NCBI RefSeq assembly: GCF_900107045.1
Contig: NZ_FNON01000005.1
Coordinates: forward strand, 682,001 to 746,000
DNA length: 64,000 bases
DNA from: Amycolatopsis xylanica
Lineage (GTDB): Bacteria; Actinomycetota; Actinomycetes; Mycobacteriales; Pseudonocardiaceae
Direction: 5' to 3'
Position 1 is the stretch's first letter. Each line of letters begins with the position of its first letter. The notes beneath the pieces were generated by a model. That model saw only the letters and a list, made by a program, of their open reading frames with translations, was not told the DNA's origin and ran no database searches. Positions 8,330-16,387 of this stretch are shown one piece after another. Both the position numbers and the translations under genes were made by a program.

Positions 8330-9319
8330 ATGCGACGACTTCAGCGGTGGTGGTCCACCGTATTCGTGGCCGCGCTCGCGGCGATGCTGCTGGGCACGGT
8401 CCCGGCGTCGGCGACGCCGTCGTACCGCGACGTGTTCATCCGGGACAACGCCGCCGACGTGGCGGGCGCGGAGCCCAGCGCGGGCGCCGTCTGGTCCAGC
8501 CCGGACATCTGGGTCTGCCCGCCGTGGGACGCGGGCTGCGCCGTCGACCACAACCCGATCGTCGGCCAGCTGAACTGGGTCCACGTCAAACTCAACCGCA
8601 AGCTGGGCGCCGAAACCGACGTCACCGGCACGCTCCGGCTGTACTACACGGCCATGGGCGGCGCGGCGAACTGGGGCGGCGACGCGGACCCGTTCGACGA
8701 CTGGACCAAGATCACCGACGCGTTCGGCGTGATCGTGCCGCCGGGTGGCACCGAGCTGGTGCTGCCGTGGAACGGCGTGCCCGGCCCCGGCCACTACTGC
8801 CTGCTGGCCAGATGGGATTCCGCGGCCGACACGATGACCACGGCCGAGGGCGCCAACACGCTGACCAACACCCGCAATAACAACAACATCGGCTGGCACA
8901 ACGTGAACACGGTCGAGCTGCCCCAACTGCAGCCGCAGCCGGAGCCGTTCATGATCGGCAACCCGTGGCGTGAAGGCGACTTCAAGACCAACCTGGTGCT
9001 CGCGGCGGACGGGAAACCCTTCGTGGGCCCGGGAAGGATCGTCGTCGACCTCGGCCCCGAGCTGGCGGCGCGGTGGAAGCAGGCCGGGCAGCGCGGTGTC
9101 GGCGTGCGGCCGGCGGGTGACACGACGGTGGAGATCGTGGACGGCAAGTTCGCCCGGATCGACGGCCTGGTGCTGAAGAGCCGCGAGCGGGTCCCGGCGA
9201 AGATCGTCTTCACCGCGGGCACGGCCGCGGCGGGCGGGCAGTTCGTGGTCCGCGTGAACCAGACGGACGGGCAAGGTGTCGACGTCGGCGGCGTCGAGTA
9301 TCGCCTGACCGTCAAGTAA
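8330..9319 (+). CDS. Secreted protein of unknown function
   Basis: A 329-residue exported protein. The signal peptide is clear (RRLQRWW, then a hydrophobic stretch of about 17 residues, ending PASA/TPS near residue 30). The mature part is rich in Trp, Asn and Asp and has two regions. The first, to about residue 205, contains WVCPPWDAGC and long aromatic strands. The second is beta-rich and follows a PQLQPQPEP hinge. No enzyme motif was recognised. The hinge and the C-terminal beta-sandwich-like region suggest a surface or matrix protein. The start is fixed by AAGGGGAG at 8316-8323. Three SARP-like heptamers lie 51 bases upstream, so it is probably a target of the adjacent regulator. Confidence 0.7.
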   Translation: MRRLQRWWSTVFVAALAAMLLGTVPASATPSYRDVFIRDNAADVAGAEPSAGAVWSSPDIWVCPPWDAGCAVDHNPIVGQLNWVHVKLNRKLGAETDVTGTLRLYYTAMGGAANWGGDADPFDDWTKITDAFGVIVPPGGTELVLPWNGVPGPGHYCLLARWDSAADTMTTAEGANTLTNTRNNNNIGWHNVNTVELPQLQPQPEPFMIGNPWREGDFKTNLVLAADGKPFVGPGRIVVDLGPELAARWKQAGQRGVGVRPAGDTTVEIVDGKFARIDGLVLKSRERVPAKIVFTAGTAAAGGQFVVRVNQTDGQGVDVGGVEYRLTVK

Positions 9320-9332
9320 GAGGAGGGGACGT

Positions 9333-9375
9333 GAGGGTCTTCGCGGGCCGTGGGGCGCGGCTCGCGAAGACCCTC
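9333..9375. terminator. Hairpin GAGGGTCTTCGCG, 3' of the secreted-protein gene
   Basis: GAGGGTCTTCGCG at 9333-9345 pairs perfectly with CGCGAAGACCCTC at 9363-9375 across a 17-base G-rich loop. It starts 13 bases after the stop codon at 9319. There is no U-tract, so the terminator role is a positional inference. Confidence 0.5.
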
Positions 9376-9383
9376 GCGGCATG

Positions 9384-9456
9384 CCCGGGATAAAGCGGGA
9401 TAAAGCGGGCTTTATCCCGGGGAAAGCACCCGGGATAAAGCCCGCTTTATCCCGGG
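9384..9456. repeat. Tandem GGGATAAAGC/GCTTTATCCC palindromes between convergent genes
   Basis: The stretch contains several copies of GGGATAAAGC and its complement GCTTTATCCC, forming two adjacent hairpins or one large one. It ends three bases before the stop of the convergent esterase. A single copy of the same palindrome occurs at 16320-16343. It probably serves as a bidirectional 3' hairpin here. Confidence 0.75.
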
Positions 9457-9458
9457 CC

Positions 9459-10658
9459 TCAGGGAGTTGAGGGGCCCGCAGCAGAGCCGGGGGAGTGGAA
9501 GTGCTGGTCCGCGAACACGAGCAAGTAGGGCAGCGTCGCGCGCGCGGTGTGCCAGGTGTGGTTGAAGCCCCGCTCGACGTGCACGACCGCTTCCTGCCCG
9601 CGGGCGTGCAGGGCGTCCGCGATGCGCTTGGCCGTCGTGACGTCCGTCGGCGCGCCCGAGCCGACCGCGAGCATCACCGCGACGGGGGCCGGGAAGTCCA
9701 TGGTCGGCAGATACTGCCGGGGCGTGTCCGCGCGGATCGCCGCCTGGTCCCCGCCGAGCACGCTGATCGAGTTGTTCAAATCGTCGTACGGCAGCGCGAT
9801 GATGAGCGTGCCGAACTGCTGGACGTGGTGCAGGCCGATGTTGAGCGCCGCGAAACCGCCGCCGGACATGCCGCCGAGCGCGCGGCCGCTGCGGTCGTTG
9901 ACCGTGCGGTAGCGCTGGTCGATGGCCGGGACGACCGTGTTCGCCAGGTAGTTCTCCAGCTGCGGGCCGCCGGGGATGTTCAGGCCTTCCCAGTCCTGGC
10001 TGGGCTGCCCCGCGGTCATGTCGACACTGACCACGATCATCGGCGAGATCAGTTTCGCCTTGCCGAGCGAGTCGAGGCTGCCGGGCGCGTCGCCGGAGGT
10101 CAGCCAGTCGCGCGGGCCGCCGAACGGGTAGCCGTGCACCAGGTAGACGACCGGGTAGCGGCGGTTCGCGTTCTCGGGGTCGAAGTAGCCGGGCGGCAGC
10201 AGGACGAGGTTCTGGCCCGCGGGGATCTTGTTGGGCGGGTCGGCGAGCGTGACCGTCTCCGTGCGCGCCTCGCCCTTCTTCGGCGGGGTGCCCGGCGGGC
10301 TGACGCTGGCGCCGGGTACCGGGGTCGGCGCCTCGGGGTCGTTCTTGCCGTCGTCGAGGAAACGGCCGGCCGCGTTGAGGACGCCGCCGCCCTTCTGGAG
10401 CAGCTTGCCGAGGTCGTCGGGGGTGCGGACGTAGCCGACGTAGGTGTTGACCGCGGTGATCGCGGCGACCAGGAAGAACACGCCGGCGCCGGTCAGGCTC
10501 CAGCGGCGGGCGCGGCGGTTGCGCCACAGGCAGACGGCGACCGTCACCGCGGCGACCGTCCACGCCGCCGCGGTCAGCCAGATCAGGGGCGACTCGAGTG
10601 GCCCGAGCTGACGGGCGCGGTCGGTGATCTCGTTGGGCAGCACCGGGTCGGCGATCAC
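9459..10658 (-). CDS. Membrane-anchored alpha/beta-hydrolase (antigen 85/esterase D-like)
   Basis: A 399-residue protein with two N-terminal membrane helices (about 25-43 and 57-74), a Pro-rich linker (about 105-130) and an extracytoplasmic esterase domain of the antigen 85/EsD type. Visible elements are YPVVYLVHGYPFGG (oxyanion region), GGMSGGGFAALN with Ser as nucleophile, and a C-terminal His in GFNHTWHTA. The family includes mycolyltransferases and carboxylesterases; the substrate here is not evident. Its start overlaps the stop of the upstream lipoprotein esterase by four bases (ATGA), so the two are co-translated and may act together on envelope lipids or esters. Confidence 0.8.
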   Translation of the reverse strand: MIADPVLPNEITDRARQLGPLESPLIWLTAAAWTVAAVTVAVCLWRNRRARRWSLTGAGVFFLVAAITAVNTYVGYVRTPDDLGKLLQKGGGVLNAAGRFLDDGKNDPEAPTPVPGASVSPPGTPPKKGEARTETVTLADPPNKIPAGQNLVLLPPGYFDPENANRRYPVVYLVHGYPFGGPRDWLTSGDAPGSLDSLGKAKLISPMIVVSVDMTAGQPSQDWEGLNIPGGPQLENYLANTVVPAIDQRYRTVNDRSGRALGGMSGGGFAALNIGLHHVQQFGTLIIALPYDDLNNSISVLGGDQAAIRADTPRQYLPTMDFPAPVAVMLAVGSGAPTDVTTAKRIADALHARGQEAVVHVERGFNHTWHTARATLPYLLVFADQHFHSPGSAAGPSTP

Positions 10659-11578
10659 GGGTGGCCCGCCTCCAGGCCCATCCGCTCGTTCAGGAACGGC
10701 AGCGAGTCGCGGAACGCGGTGCTCCAGGTGTCCCAGTCGTGCCCGCCGGGAACGACCATCGACTTCACCTGCATGCCCGCGCCCTCGGCGGCTTCGACCG
10801 CGTTCGGCATCTGGCTGGTGAACGGCTCGTCGTCGTCGCCGGCCGCGAAGACGCCCGCCGATTCGGGAAGTTTCTTGGTTTCCAGGATCTTCAGCGGATC
10901 CTGGCGGTCGTAGGCGGCTTCGTCACCGCCGAAGACCTCGTCGATCGCGGCTTCCCTGGTCTCGCGCATCGGCCGGTCCTCGCCGGAGAAGTCGAGGAAC
11001 GTCGGGTACAGCTTCGGGTGCCGCACGGCGAGTTCGAACGCGCAGGTGCCGCCGTAGGACACGCCGGCGACCGCCCAGGAACGGGTGTTGCCGTCGACGC
11101 GCAGGTGCGCGTTGACCCACGCGGGCACGTCCTGGCTGAGATAGGTGTCGACGTTGCCGAGCGGGCTGTCCATGCAGAGCAGGTCTTCGTCGTCGACGCC
11201 GGTGTCGTCCGGCGCGATGATCACGGGCATGCGGCCGTTGTGCTCGGTGGCGTATTCGTCGAGCGCCTGGACCACTTCGCCCTCGTCGAACCAGTCGGAG
11301 ACATCGCCCGGCACGCCGGACAGCAGCACCAGCACGGGCGGCTTGGCCGATCCGGCGCCGTACCCGGGCGGGAGGTAGACCTTCGCGTCCCGCGCGCGGA
11401 ACGCGGAGCTGGCGGCGGGGATGCGCACGGTCGACACGGCGCCCGCGGCCAGCGAGGCCTGCTGGGTGCCGGTCAGTGGCACCGGCACCGCGGGCGCGCT
11501 GCTCTGCGCCGTCGCACACCCGGCGGCGAGCAGAACCGCCGCGGGTACGGCGAATCGCACCTTGGTCTTCACCCGCAT
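10655..11578 (-). CDS. Lipoprotein alpha/beta-hydrolase (esterase family)
   Basis: A 307-residue exported lipoprotein. The signal peptide ends in a lipobox, LLAAGC, with Cys20 as the probable lipidated residue. The hydrolase domain shows KVYLPPGYGAG, VLVLLSGVPGD (oxyanion region), GVSYGGTCA (nucleophile Ser) and PGGHDWDTW (catalytic His), which is the antigen 85/EsD pattern. It is the first gene of a two-gene operon with the membrane esterase that follows, overlapping it by four bases. GTGGAG lies just upstream of the ATG. The substrate is unknown; two co-operonic cell-surface esterases suggest a common envelope or extracellular ester target. Confidence 0.8.
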   Translation of the reverse strand: MRVKTKVRFAVPAAVLLAAGCATAQSSAPAVPVPLTGTQQASLAAGAVSTVRIPAASSAFRARDAKVYLPPGYGAGSAKPPVLVLLSGVPGDVSDWFDEGEVVQALDEYATEHNGRMPVIIAPDDTGVDDEDLLCMDSPLGNVDTYLSQDVPAWVNAHLRVDGNTRSWAVAGVSYGGTCAFELAVRHPKLYPTFLDFSGEDRPMRETREAAIDEVFGGDEAAYDRQDPLKILETKKLPESAGVFAAGDDDEPFTSQMPNAVEAAEGAGMQVKSMVVPGGHDWDTWSTAFRDSLPFLNERMGLEAGHP

Positions 11579-11651
11579 CGAGAAACTCCACCCTGCGTCA
11601 GCTGCTCAGCGCCAGCCCCTTCCGATCACTCTATTCGGTGCCTATGAGTAT

Positions 11652-12431
11652 TCAGTGAGGACGCCCGTCGATCAGCGCGCCGAGCCCGTCGATCACCCGG
11701 TCGAGTCCGAAAGCGTAAGCATGCTCGGCGTTGTAGGAAGACTGGTGCGCCGCACCGGCCGCCGACCCGATCCGCGCGGCCGTCGGATGGGCGTCGGCGT
11801 CGAAAACCCTGGTGAGCAAGGGTTCGTTGGCTGCCCACCATTCCTCGTCGTTGAGCAGGCCGTCGAGCTGGGAACTCTTCTGCTCGGCCGCGGCGCGCGA
11901 GGTGGCGTTCACGAACGAGAGCACGTAGGTCAGCGCGGCGTCGGTCTCGACCTCGTCGAGCGGCGTGCCGTCGAACGCCTGGAGCTCGTGGTCGTACTTC
12001 GCCATCAGGCCGGGACCGAGCGGCGGGCGGATGGTTGAGACGTTCGCCACCCACGGGTGCCGCTCGTACAGCGCGCGGTTCTCTTCGGCGACCGTGCGCA
12101 CCCGCTCGCGCCACGGCTTTCCGGCGTGCGCGGCGCGGGGCATCCGCTGATAGACGAGGTCGAGCATCAGGTCGAGCAGCTCGGCCTTGCCGGGAACGTA
12201 GGTGTAGAGCGACATCGGCGCGACGCCGACCACTTCGGCGACCCGGCGCATGGTGACGGCCTCGATGCCGGTCTTGTCGGCCAGCTCGATGGCGGCCTCG
12301 ACCACCTCGTCGACGGTCTTGCCCTGCTTCGGGCCGCGCGCGGCGGGCCGGTGTCCGGGGTCGCGCCAGAGCAGCTCGAGGGTGCGTGCGGGGTCACCGG
12401 CACTGCTGCGGTCGATCGGCATGGGCTCCAT
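11652..12431 (-). CDS. TetR-family transcriptional repressor
   Basis: A 259-residue regulator. The N-terminal helix-turn-helix is clear at about residues 38-85 (VVEAAIELADKTGIEAVTMRRVAEVVGVAPMSLYTYV in part), preceded by a basic segment. The C-terminal ligand domain resembles the TetR_C_11 type. The start is the ATG at 12431; the ATG at 12422 is also possible. It is divergent from the VOC gene at 12507, and the 75-base spacer carries a four-fold GTAC array (12448-12474) that is the obvious operator for both genes. Confidence 0.9.
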   Translation of the reverse strand: MEPMPIDRSSAGDPARTLELLWRDPGHRPAARGPKQGKTVDEVVEAAIELADKTGIEAVTMRRVAEVVGVAPMSLYTYVPGKAELLDLMLDLVYQRMPRAAHAGKPWRERVRTVAEENRALYERHPWVANVSTIRPPLGPGLMAKYDHELQAFDGTPLDEVETDAALTYVLSFVNATSRAAAEQKSSQLDGLLNDEEWWAANEPLLTRVFDADAHPTAARIGSAAGAAHQSSYNAEHAYAFGLDRVIDGLGALIDGRPH

Positions 12432-12447
12432 CCTTGCGCAGAAACCT

Positions 12448-12474
12448 CGTACTAGGTACTCTGTACAACGTACG
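12448..12474. promoter_or_regulatory. TetR operator: four GTAC half-sites with a 7-bp period
   Basis: GTAC occurs at 12449, 12456, 12463 and 12470, each separated by exactly three bases (TAG, TCT, AAC), and the outer copies extend to CGTAC and GTACG. The whole 27-bp site has dyad symmetry. It lies in the 75-base spacer between the tetR gene and the divergent VOC gene, so it is very probably the repressor's own operator, perhaps bound by two dimers. Confidence 0.75.
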
Positions 12475-12506
12475 AAGTTTTCGGTTAGCTCTTTTAGGGG
12501 ACTTAC

Positions 12507-12884
12507 TTGCAGGTCACAGCTTCGGCCATCTCATTGAACGTCGACGACGTACCGGCCTCGAGCGCGTTCTTGGCCGAGCACTTCGGCTTCCGTGAGCAGA
12601 TGGCCGCGGAGGGGTTCGCCTCGCTGACGCGGGACGACGCGGCGATGGACGTCATCTTCCTGCGGCGGGGGATCGAGGTGCTCCCGGAAGGCTTTCGGGA
12701 CCAGCACGCGGCCGGGCTCATCGTCGCGCTCGTCGTCAAGGGCATCGAAGACGAGGAGCGCAGGCTTCGCGACGAGGGCGTCGCCATCACGATGGCGCTG
12801 CGCGAAGAGCCGTGGGGCGAAAAGCTCTTCCAGGTCACCGACCCCAACGGCGTGGTCATCCAGCTGGTGGAGTGGGCTCAGTGA
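12507..12884 (+). CDS. VOC-superfamily (glyoxalase/bleomycin-resistance-like) protein
   Basis: A 125-residue single-domain VOC protein with the beta-alpha-beta-beta-beta fold repeated twice. It has SLNVDDVPASSAFLAEHFGF at the N-terminus and FQVTDPNGVVIQLVEW at the C-terminus, whose Glu is a typical metal ligand; the first-strand metal position is Asn rather than His, so metal binding is uncertain. Family members are glyoxalases, dioxygenases and drug-binding proteins. The start appears to be TTG at 12507, preceded by TAGGGGA at 12495-12501. Being divergent from a TetR gene and sharing its operator, it is likely the repressor's target, perhaps in resistance to a small molecule. Confidence 0.82.
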   Translation: MQVTASAISLNVDDVPASSAFLAEHFGFREQMAAEGFASLTRDDAAMDVIFLRRGIEVLPEGFRDQHAAGLIVALVVKGIEDEERRLRDEGVAITMALREEPWGEKLFQVTDPNGVVIQLVEWAQ

Positions 12885-14374
12885 GTGCGGTAGATCGTCA
12901 GCGCGCTCGACCGTGACTTGAACCGGAACACGTTGCCGAGCGGGCCGACCTCGCCGTCGGTGGCGACGCGGCGGTTGCCGTTCAGCAGGTTGACCTCCAG
13001 CTCGGGCAGGTCGAGCTCGACGTAGACGTGGCTCGCGGACAGCGAGTTCGTCAGCATCGCGAGCACGAACCGCAGCCGCGAGTACGGCAGGTCGGCGCGC
13101 AGGTAGCGGACGTCGAGCAGGCCCGTGTCGAGCGCGGGCCGCCTCGACGGCGCCAGGCCCTTGGGCGCGTAGACGCCATTGCCGACGAAGAGCAGCCACA
13201 CCTCGGCGTGCTTGCCGTTGAGCTCGACTTCCAGCGGCTTCGCGTGCCGCAGCGCGCGGACCATGGCGATCGCGGCCGATGGCCACTTCGGGAAGCGCTT
13301 CTGGAGCTTTTCGCGCAGCCGCACCATCTCCGGGTAGCCGCCGATGCTGGCCGTGTTGACGAACCAGCGCTGCTCGGTCTCGCCCGCGCAGTCGATCTCG
13401 ACCTCGCCCAGGTCGATGCCGACGGCCGAGCCCGCCTCGGTCGCGGCGTCCGCGTCCGGCATGTCCTTGACGCCGACGTCGCGCGCGAAGTGGTTCAGCG
13501 TGCCCGCCGGGATCAGCGCGAGCGGCAGGTGGTAGTCGGCCGCGACGGCCGCGACCGCGGCCACCGTGCCGTCCCCGCCCGCGACGCCGAGCGCGCGGAT
13601 GGAGTTGCCGCGCATGTGGATCTCCTGCACGAGCTGCTCACGCACGTCGAGCTTGGGGTCCGGGTAGATCAGCGTGGCCTTGGGCCAGGCGTAGCGGACG
13701 TCCTCGGTCGGGTCCTGGCCGTCGACCCCGGAGTGCGGGTTGACCAGCACGAGCATGTCCTCGCCGTCGACCATGAGCGGCGCGTCGGCGCTGTGCGCGG
13801 TCCTGGCCGGGATGTCCTCGTGCAGCGGCCACCAGTGCCGGGTGATCGCGGCGGCGCCGAGGCCGATCGCGATGCCGGCGCCGACGTCACTGGGCCAGTG
13901 CACCCCGGTGTGCACCCGCGAGTACGCCACCGCGGCCGCGACCGGCGCGACCGCCAGCCCCGCCTTCGGTGACTCCATGGCCACGGCGGTCACGAACGCG
14001 GCGGCCGAGGCCGAGTGCCCGGAAGGGAACGACGAGGACGTCGGCCGGTTGACCAGCCGCCGGTGCGCCGGCACGAGCTCGGCGGCGGGACGGCGGCGGG
14101 GGAAGATCGGCTTGCCGATGAGGTTCGCGGTGAGGCTCGCGCCCGCGATCGCCGCCACGCCCCGGAGCGCTCCACGGCGCGCCGGGCCCTTTTTTACGGC
14201 CAGCAGGATCGCGATGACCCACCAGAGGCGTGCTTTGTTGGCCGATTGAGACAGCTTCGTAAGAACGTCGTCCGCGCGTGTCGCGGGGATGGCCGCACTG
14301 GCCCTCATCAGCCGCTTGTCGGTGCGGCCGACCTTGCGGAAAGGGCGCATGAGCTGCTCGAACACGGTACTCAA
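12878..14374 (-). CDS. Fused PAP2 phosphatase and diacylglycerol-kinase-like protein
   Basis: A 498-residue two-domain protein. The N-terminal half (about 45-185) is a PAP2 phosphatase with membrane helices and the three signature motifs: KPIFPRRRP, PSGHSAS and SRVHTGVHWPSD. The C-terminal half (about 205-498) is a DAGK_cat/YegS lipid-kinase domain with VNPHSG, GVAGGDGT and PAGTLNHFARD. The combination of a phosphatidate-type phosphatase with a lipid kinase is known from actinobacteria and suggests turnover of a phospholipid or isoprenoid-phosphate pool at the membrane. It overlaps the convergent VOC gene by seven bases. A second, separate lipid kinase is at 23653-24540. Confidence 0.88.
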   Translation of the reverse strand: MSTVFEQLMRPFRKVGRTDKRLMRASAAIPATRADDVLTKLSQSANKARLWWVIAILLAVKKGPARRGALRGVAAIAGASLTANLIGKPIFPRRRPAAELVPAHRRLVNRPTSSSFPSGHSASAAAFVTAVAMESPKAGLAVAPVAAAVAYSRVHTGVHWPSDVGAGIAIGLGAAAITRHWWPLHEDIPARTAHSADAPLMVDGEDMLVLVNPHSGVDGQDPTEDVRYAWPKATLIYPDPKLDVREQLVQEIHMRGNSIRALGVAGGDGTVAAVAAVAADYHLPLALIPAGTLNHFARDVGVKDMPDADAATEAGSAVGIDLGEVEIDCAGETEQRWFVNTASIGGYPEMVRLREKLQKRFPKWPSAAIAMVRALRHAKPLEVELNGKHAEVWLLFVGNGVYAPKGLAPSRRPALDTGLLDVRYLRADLPYSRLRFVLAMLTNSLSASHVYVELDLPELEVNLLNGNRRVATDGEVGPLGNVFRFKSRSSALTIYRTH

Positions 14375-14501
14375 CTCCCGAAGCTGACGCGCTGAGGATC
14401 GCCCAAAGCGGGCGCGTTTTCACGAAGAGCAACGTATCCCACCGCGTGTCGCCGCCCGAACGGCGCACCGGAGGAGGGGGTGTTGCGCCTACTCTTGTGG
14501 A

Positions 14502-15860
14502 ATGCAGCGGCGGATCTTTGGCATCGAGACCGAGTTCGGGGTCACGTGCACCTTTCACGGGCAGCGCAGGCTCTCGCCAGACGAGGTGGCGAGGTACCTG
14601 TTCAGGCGAGTGGTGTCCTGGGGGCGGTCTTCCAACGTCTTCCTGTCGAACGGCTCCCGGCTCTACCTCGACGTCGGCAGCCACCCCGAGTACGCCACGG
14701 CCGAGTGCGACGACCTGACCCAGCTCGTCACGCACGACAAGGCCGGTGAGCGGATCCTCGAGGACCTGCTCGTCGACGCCGAGCGCAGGCTCGCCGACGA
14801 GGGCATCGGCGGCGACATCTTCCTGTTCAAGAACAACACCGACTCCGCGGGCAACTCCTACGGCTGCCACGAGAACTACCTGGTCGGCCGGGCCGGTGAG
14901 TTCTCCAGGATCGCCGACGTGCTGCTGCCGTTCCTGGTCACGCGGCAGCTGATCTGCGGCGCCGGCAAGGTGCTGCAGACCCCGCGCGGCGCGGTGTACT
15001 GCCTCTCGCAGCGCGCCGAGCACATCTGGGAAGGCGTCTCGAGCGCGACCACCCGGTCCCGCCCGATCATCAACACCCGCGACGAGCCGCACGCCGACGC
15101 CGAGCGCTACCGCAGGCTCCACGTCATCGTCGGCGACTCGAACATGGCCGAGCCGACGACCCTGCTCAAGGTGGGCTCGGCGAACCTGGTGCTCGAGATG
15201 ATCGAGCAGGGCGTCCAGTTCCGCGACTTCACGCTGGACAACCCGATCAGGGCCATCCGCGAGATCAGCCACGACCTCACCGGCCGCCGCCAGGTCCGGC
15301 TGGCGGGCGGGCGCGAGGCCTCGGCGCTCGACATCCAGCGCGAGTACTACGCCCGCGCCGTCCAGCACGTGAAGGACAACGGCTCCGGCGCGACCGCCGA
15401 CAAGGTGATCGAGCTCTGGGGCCGCGCGCTCGACGCGGTCGAGCAGCAGGACTTCAGCAAGATCGACACCGAGATCGACTGGGCGATCAAGCACCGCCTC
15501 GTCGAGCGCTACCGCAACAAGCACGACCTCGACCTGTCGAGCCCGCGCATCGCCCAGCTCGACCTGGCGTACCACGACATCCGGCGCGGCCGGGGCGTGT
15601 TCGACCTGCTCCAGCGCAAGGGCCTGGTCCGCCGCATCACCGACGACGGCGAGATCGAGCTCGCCAAGGACACCCCGCCGCAGACGACCCGCGCCAAGCT
15701 GCGCGGCGACTTCATCGCGGCCGCGCAGGCGGCCGGGCGCGACTTCACGGTCGACTGGGTGCACCTCAAGCTGAACGACCAGGCGCAGCGGACCGTGCTG
15801 TGCAAGGACCCGTTCCGCTCGGTCGACGAGCGCGTCGAACGCCTCATCGGGTCCCTCTAA
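14502..15860 (+). CDS. pafA: Pup--protein ligase PafA
   Basis: PafA phosphorylates the C-terminal Glu of deamidated Pup and joins it to substrate lysines. It is 452 residues, the usual length. The N-terminal strand MQRRIFGIETEFG has the Mg-ATP glutamates (Glu9, Glu11), and the catalytic Asp57 lies in RLYLDVGSHPEY. INTRDEPHADAERYRRLH is the signature shared with Dop. It differs from Dop by lacking the Gly/Asp-rich loop. It lies about 10 kb from prcA, with unrelated genes between; a similar gap is known in Mycobacterium. A 52-bp palindrome begins at the base after its stop codon. Confidence 0.97.
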   Translation: MQRRIFGIETEFGVTCTFHGQRRLSPDEVARYLFRRVVSWGRSSNVFLSNGSRLYLDVGSHPEYATAECDDLTQLVTHDKAGERILEDLLVDAERRLADEGIGGDIFLFKNNTDSAGNSYGCHENYLVGRAGEFSRIADVLLPFLVTRQLICGAGKVLQTPRGAVYCLSQRAEHIWEGVSSATTRSRPIINTRDEPHADAERYRRLHVIVGDSNMAEPTTLLKVGSANLVLEMIEQGVQFRDFTLDNPIRAIREISHDLTGRRQVRLAGGREASALDIQREYYARAVQHVKDNGSGATADKVIELWGRALDAVEQQDFSKIDTEIDWAIKHRLVERYRNKHDLDLSSPRIAQLDLAYHDIRRGRGVFDLLQRKGLVRRITDDGEIELAKDTPPQTTRAKLRGDFIAAAQAAGRDFTVDWVHLKLNDQAQRTVLCKDPFRSVDERVERLIGSL

Positions 15861-15912
15861 GGGCTCGTGAGTGGCGTGGCCGGTTAGAACCGGCCACGCC
15901 ACTCACGACCCC
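15861..15912 (+). repeat. 52-bp GGTTAGAACC palindromic element, intergenic copy 1
   Basis: A near-perfect palindrome centred on AG at 15886-15887. The arms run GGGCTCGTGAGTG-GCGT-GGCCGGTT and its complement. It starts directly after the pafA stop and ends four bases before the stop of the convergent PPOX gene, so it fills the whole intergenic space. It belongs to the same family as the six copies inside pfaA. Confidence 0.92.
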
Positions 15913-15916
15913 GGCT

Positions 15917-16279
15917 TCACAGGCCGAAGCTGATCACGCGTTCGGGGTGGATCCGGATGATCGGCCCGCCGATGGGCGCCGCCGAGTCTTCGGGCGCCTC
16001 GATCGCCTCGGCGCGCCCGCGGATCTCGACCATCCGCACCCGCCACGGGTCGACCGACGCGATGTCGTCCACCACGAACGCGATGCGGTCGTTGCCCGCG
16101 AGGTTGCGGTACTTCCGGCTCGCGGCCATGTTGTAGCCGCCGATGTCGATGGTGCCGGTGGCCTTGTTGTACCCGAAGCCCACGGGGTTGTTCTGCAACG
16201 TCCCGTCGGGCCGCGCGGTCGCCAGCCTGCCGAGGCGCTGGGTGGCGAGATAGTCGAGCTCGGTTTCGCTGAGTGGCAT
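15917..16279 (-). CDS. PPOX-class F420-dependent (or flavin) oxidoreductase
   Basis: A 120-residue protein of the pyridoxamine-5'-phosphate-oxidase-like split-barrel family, in the small actinobacterial branch that uses deazaflavin F420. LATQRLGRLATARPDGTLQNNPV is the usual N-terminal strand pair (given here in part), followed by KYRNLAGNDRIAFVVDD, a cofactor-binding segment, and RIHPERVISFGL at the C-terminus. The substrate cannot be predicted. It stands alone, convergent with pafA and separated from it by the palindromic element. Confidence 0.82.
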   Translation of the reverse strand: MPLSETELDYLATQRLGRLATARPDGTLQNNPVGFGYNKATGTIDIGGYNMAASRKYRNLAGNDRIAFVVDDIASVDPWRVRMVEIRGRAEAIEAPEDSAAPIGGPIIRIHPERVISFGL

Positions 16280-16319
16280 GCCCCGACGCTAAAACCTCCA
16301 GATTGCTTGAGGTCAAGGG

Positions 16320-16343
16320 CGGGATAAAGCGGGCTTTATCCCG
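16320..16343. repeat. GGGATAAAGC palindrome, single copy
   Basis: CGGGATAAAGC pairs with GCTTTATCCCG around GG, an 11-bp perfect stem. It is the same family as the array at 9384-9456. Here it lies between divergent genes, in front of the lipoprotein hydrolase, which argues against a pure terminator role for this family. Confidence 0.75.
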
Positions 16344-16387
16344 GGCGGGAGGATGTATCTCCAGGGCATGTGCAGCGAGGGGCGATG

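Noticed and set aside
13887..15902. A 671-codon minus-strand frame opposite pafA
   Set aside because: It is antisense to a complete pafA and runs into the PAP2 gene in another frame; no family resemblance.
15861..15912. The GGTTAGAACC palindromes as classical Rho-independent terminators
   Set aside because: None is followed by a U-tract, and six copies are inside a translated gene, so simple termination cannot be their general role.
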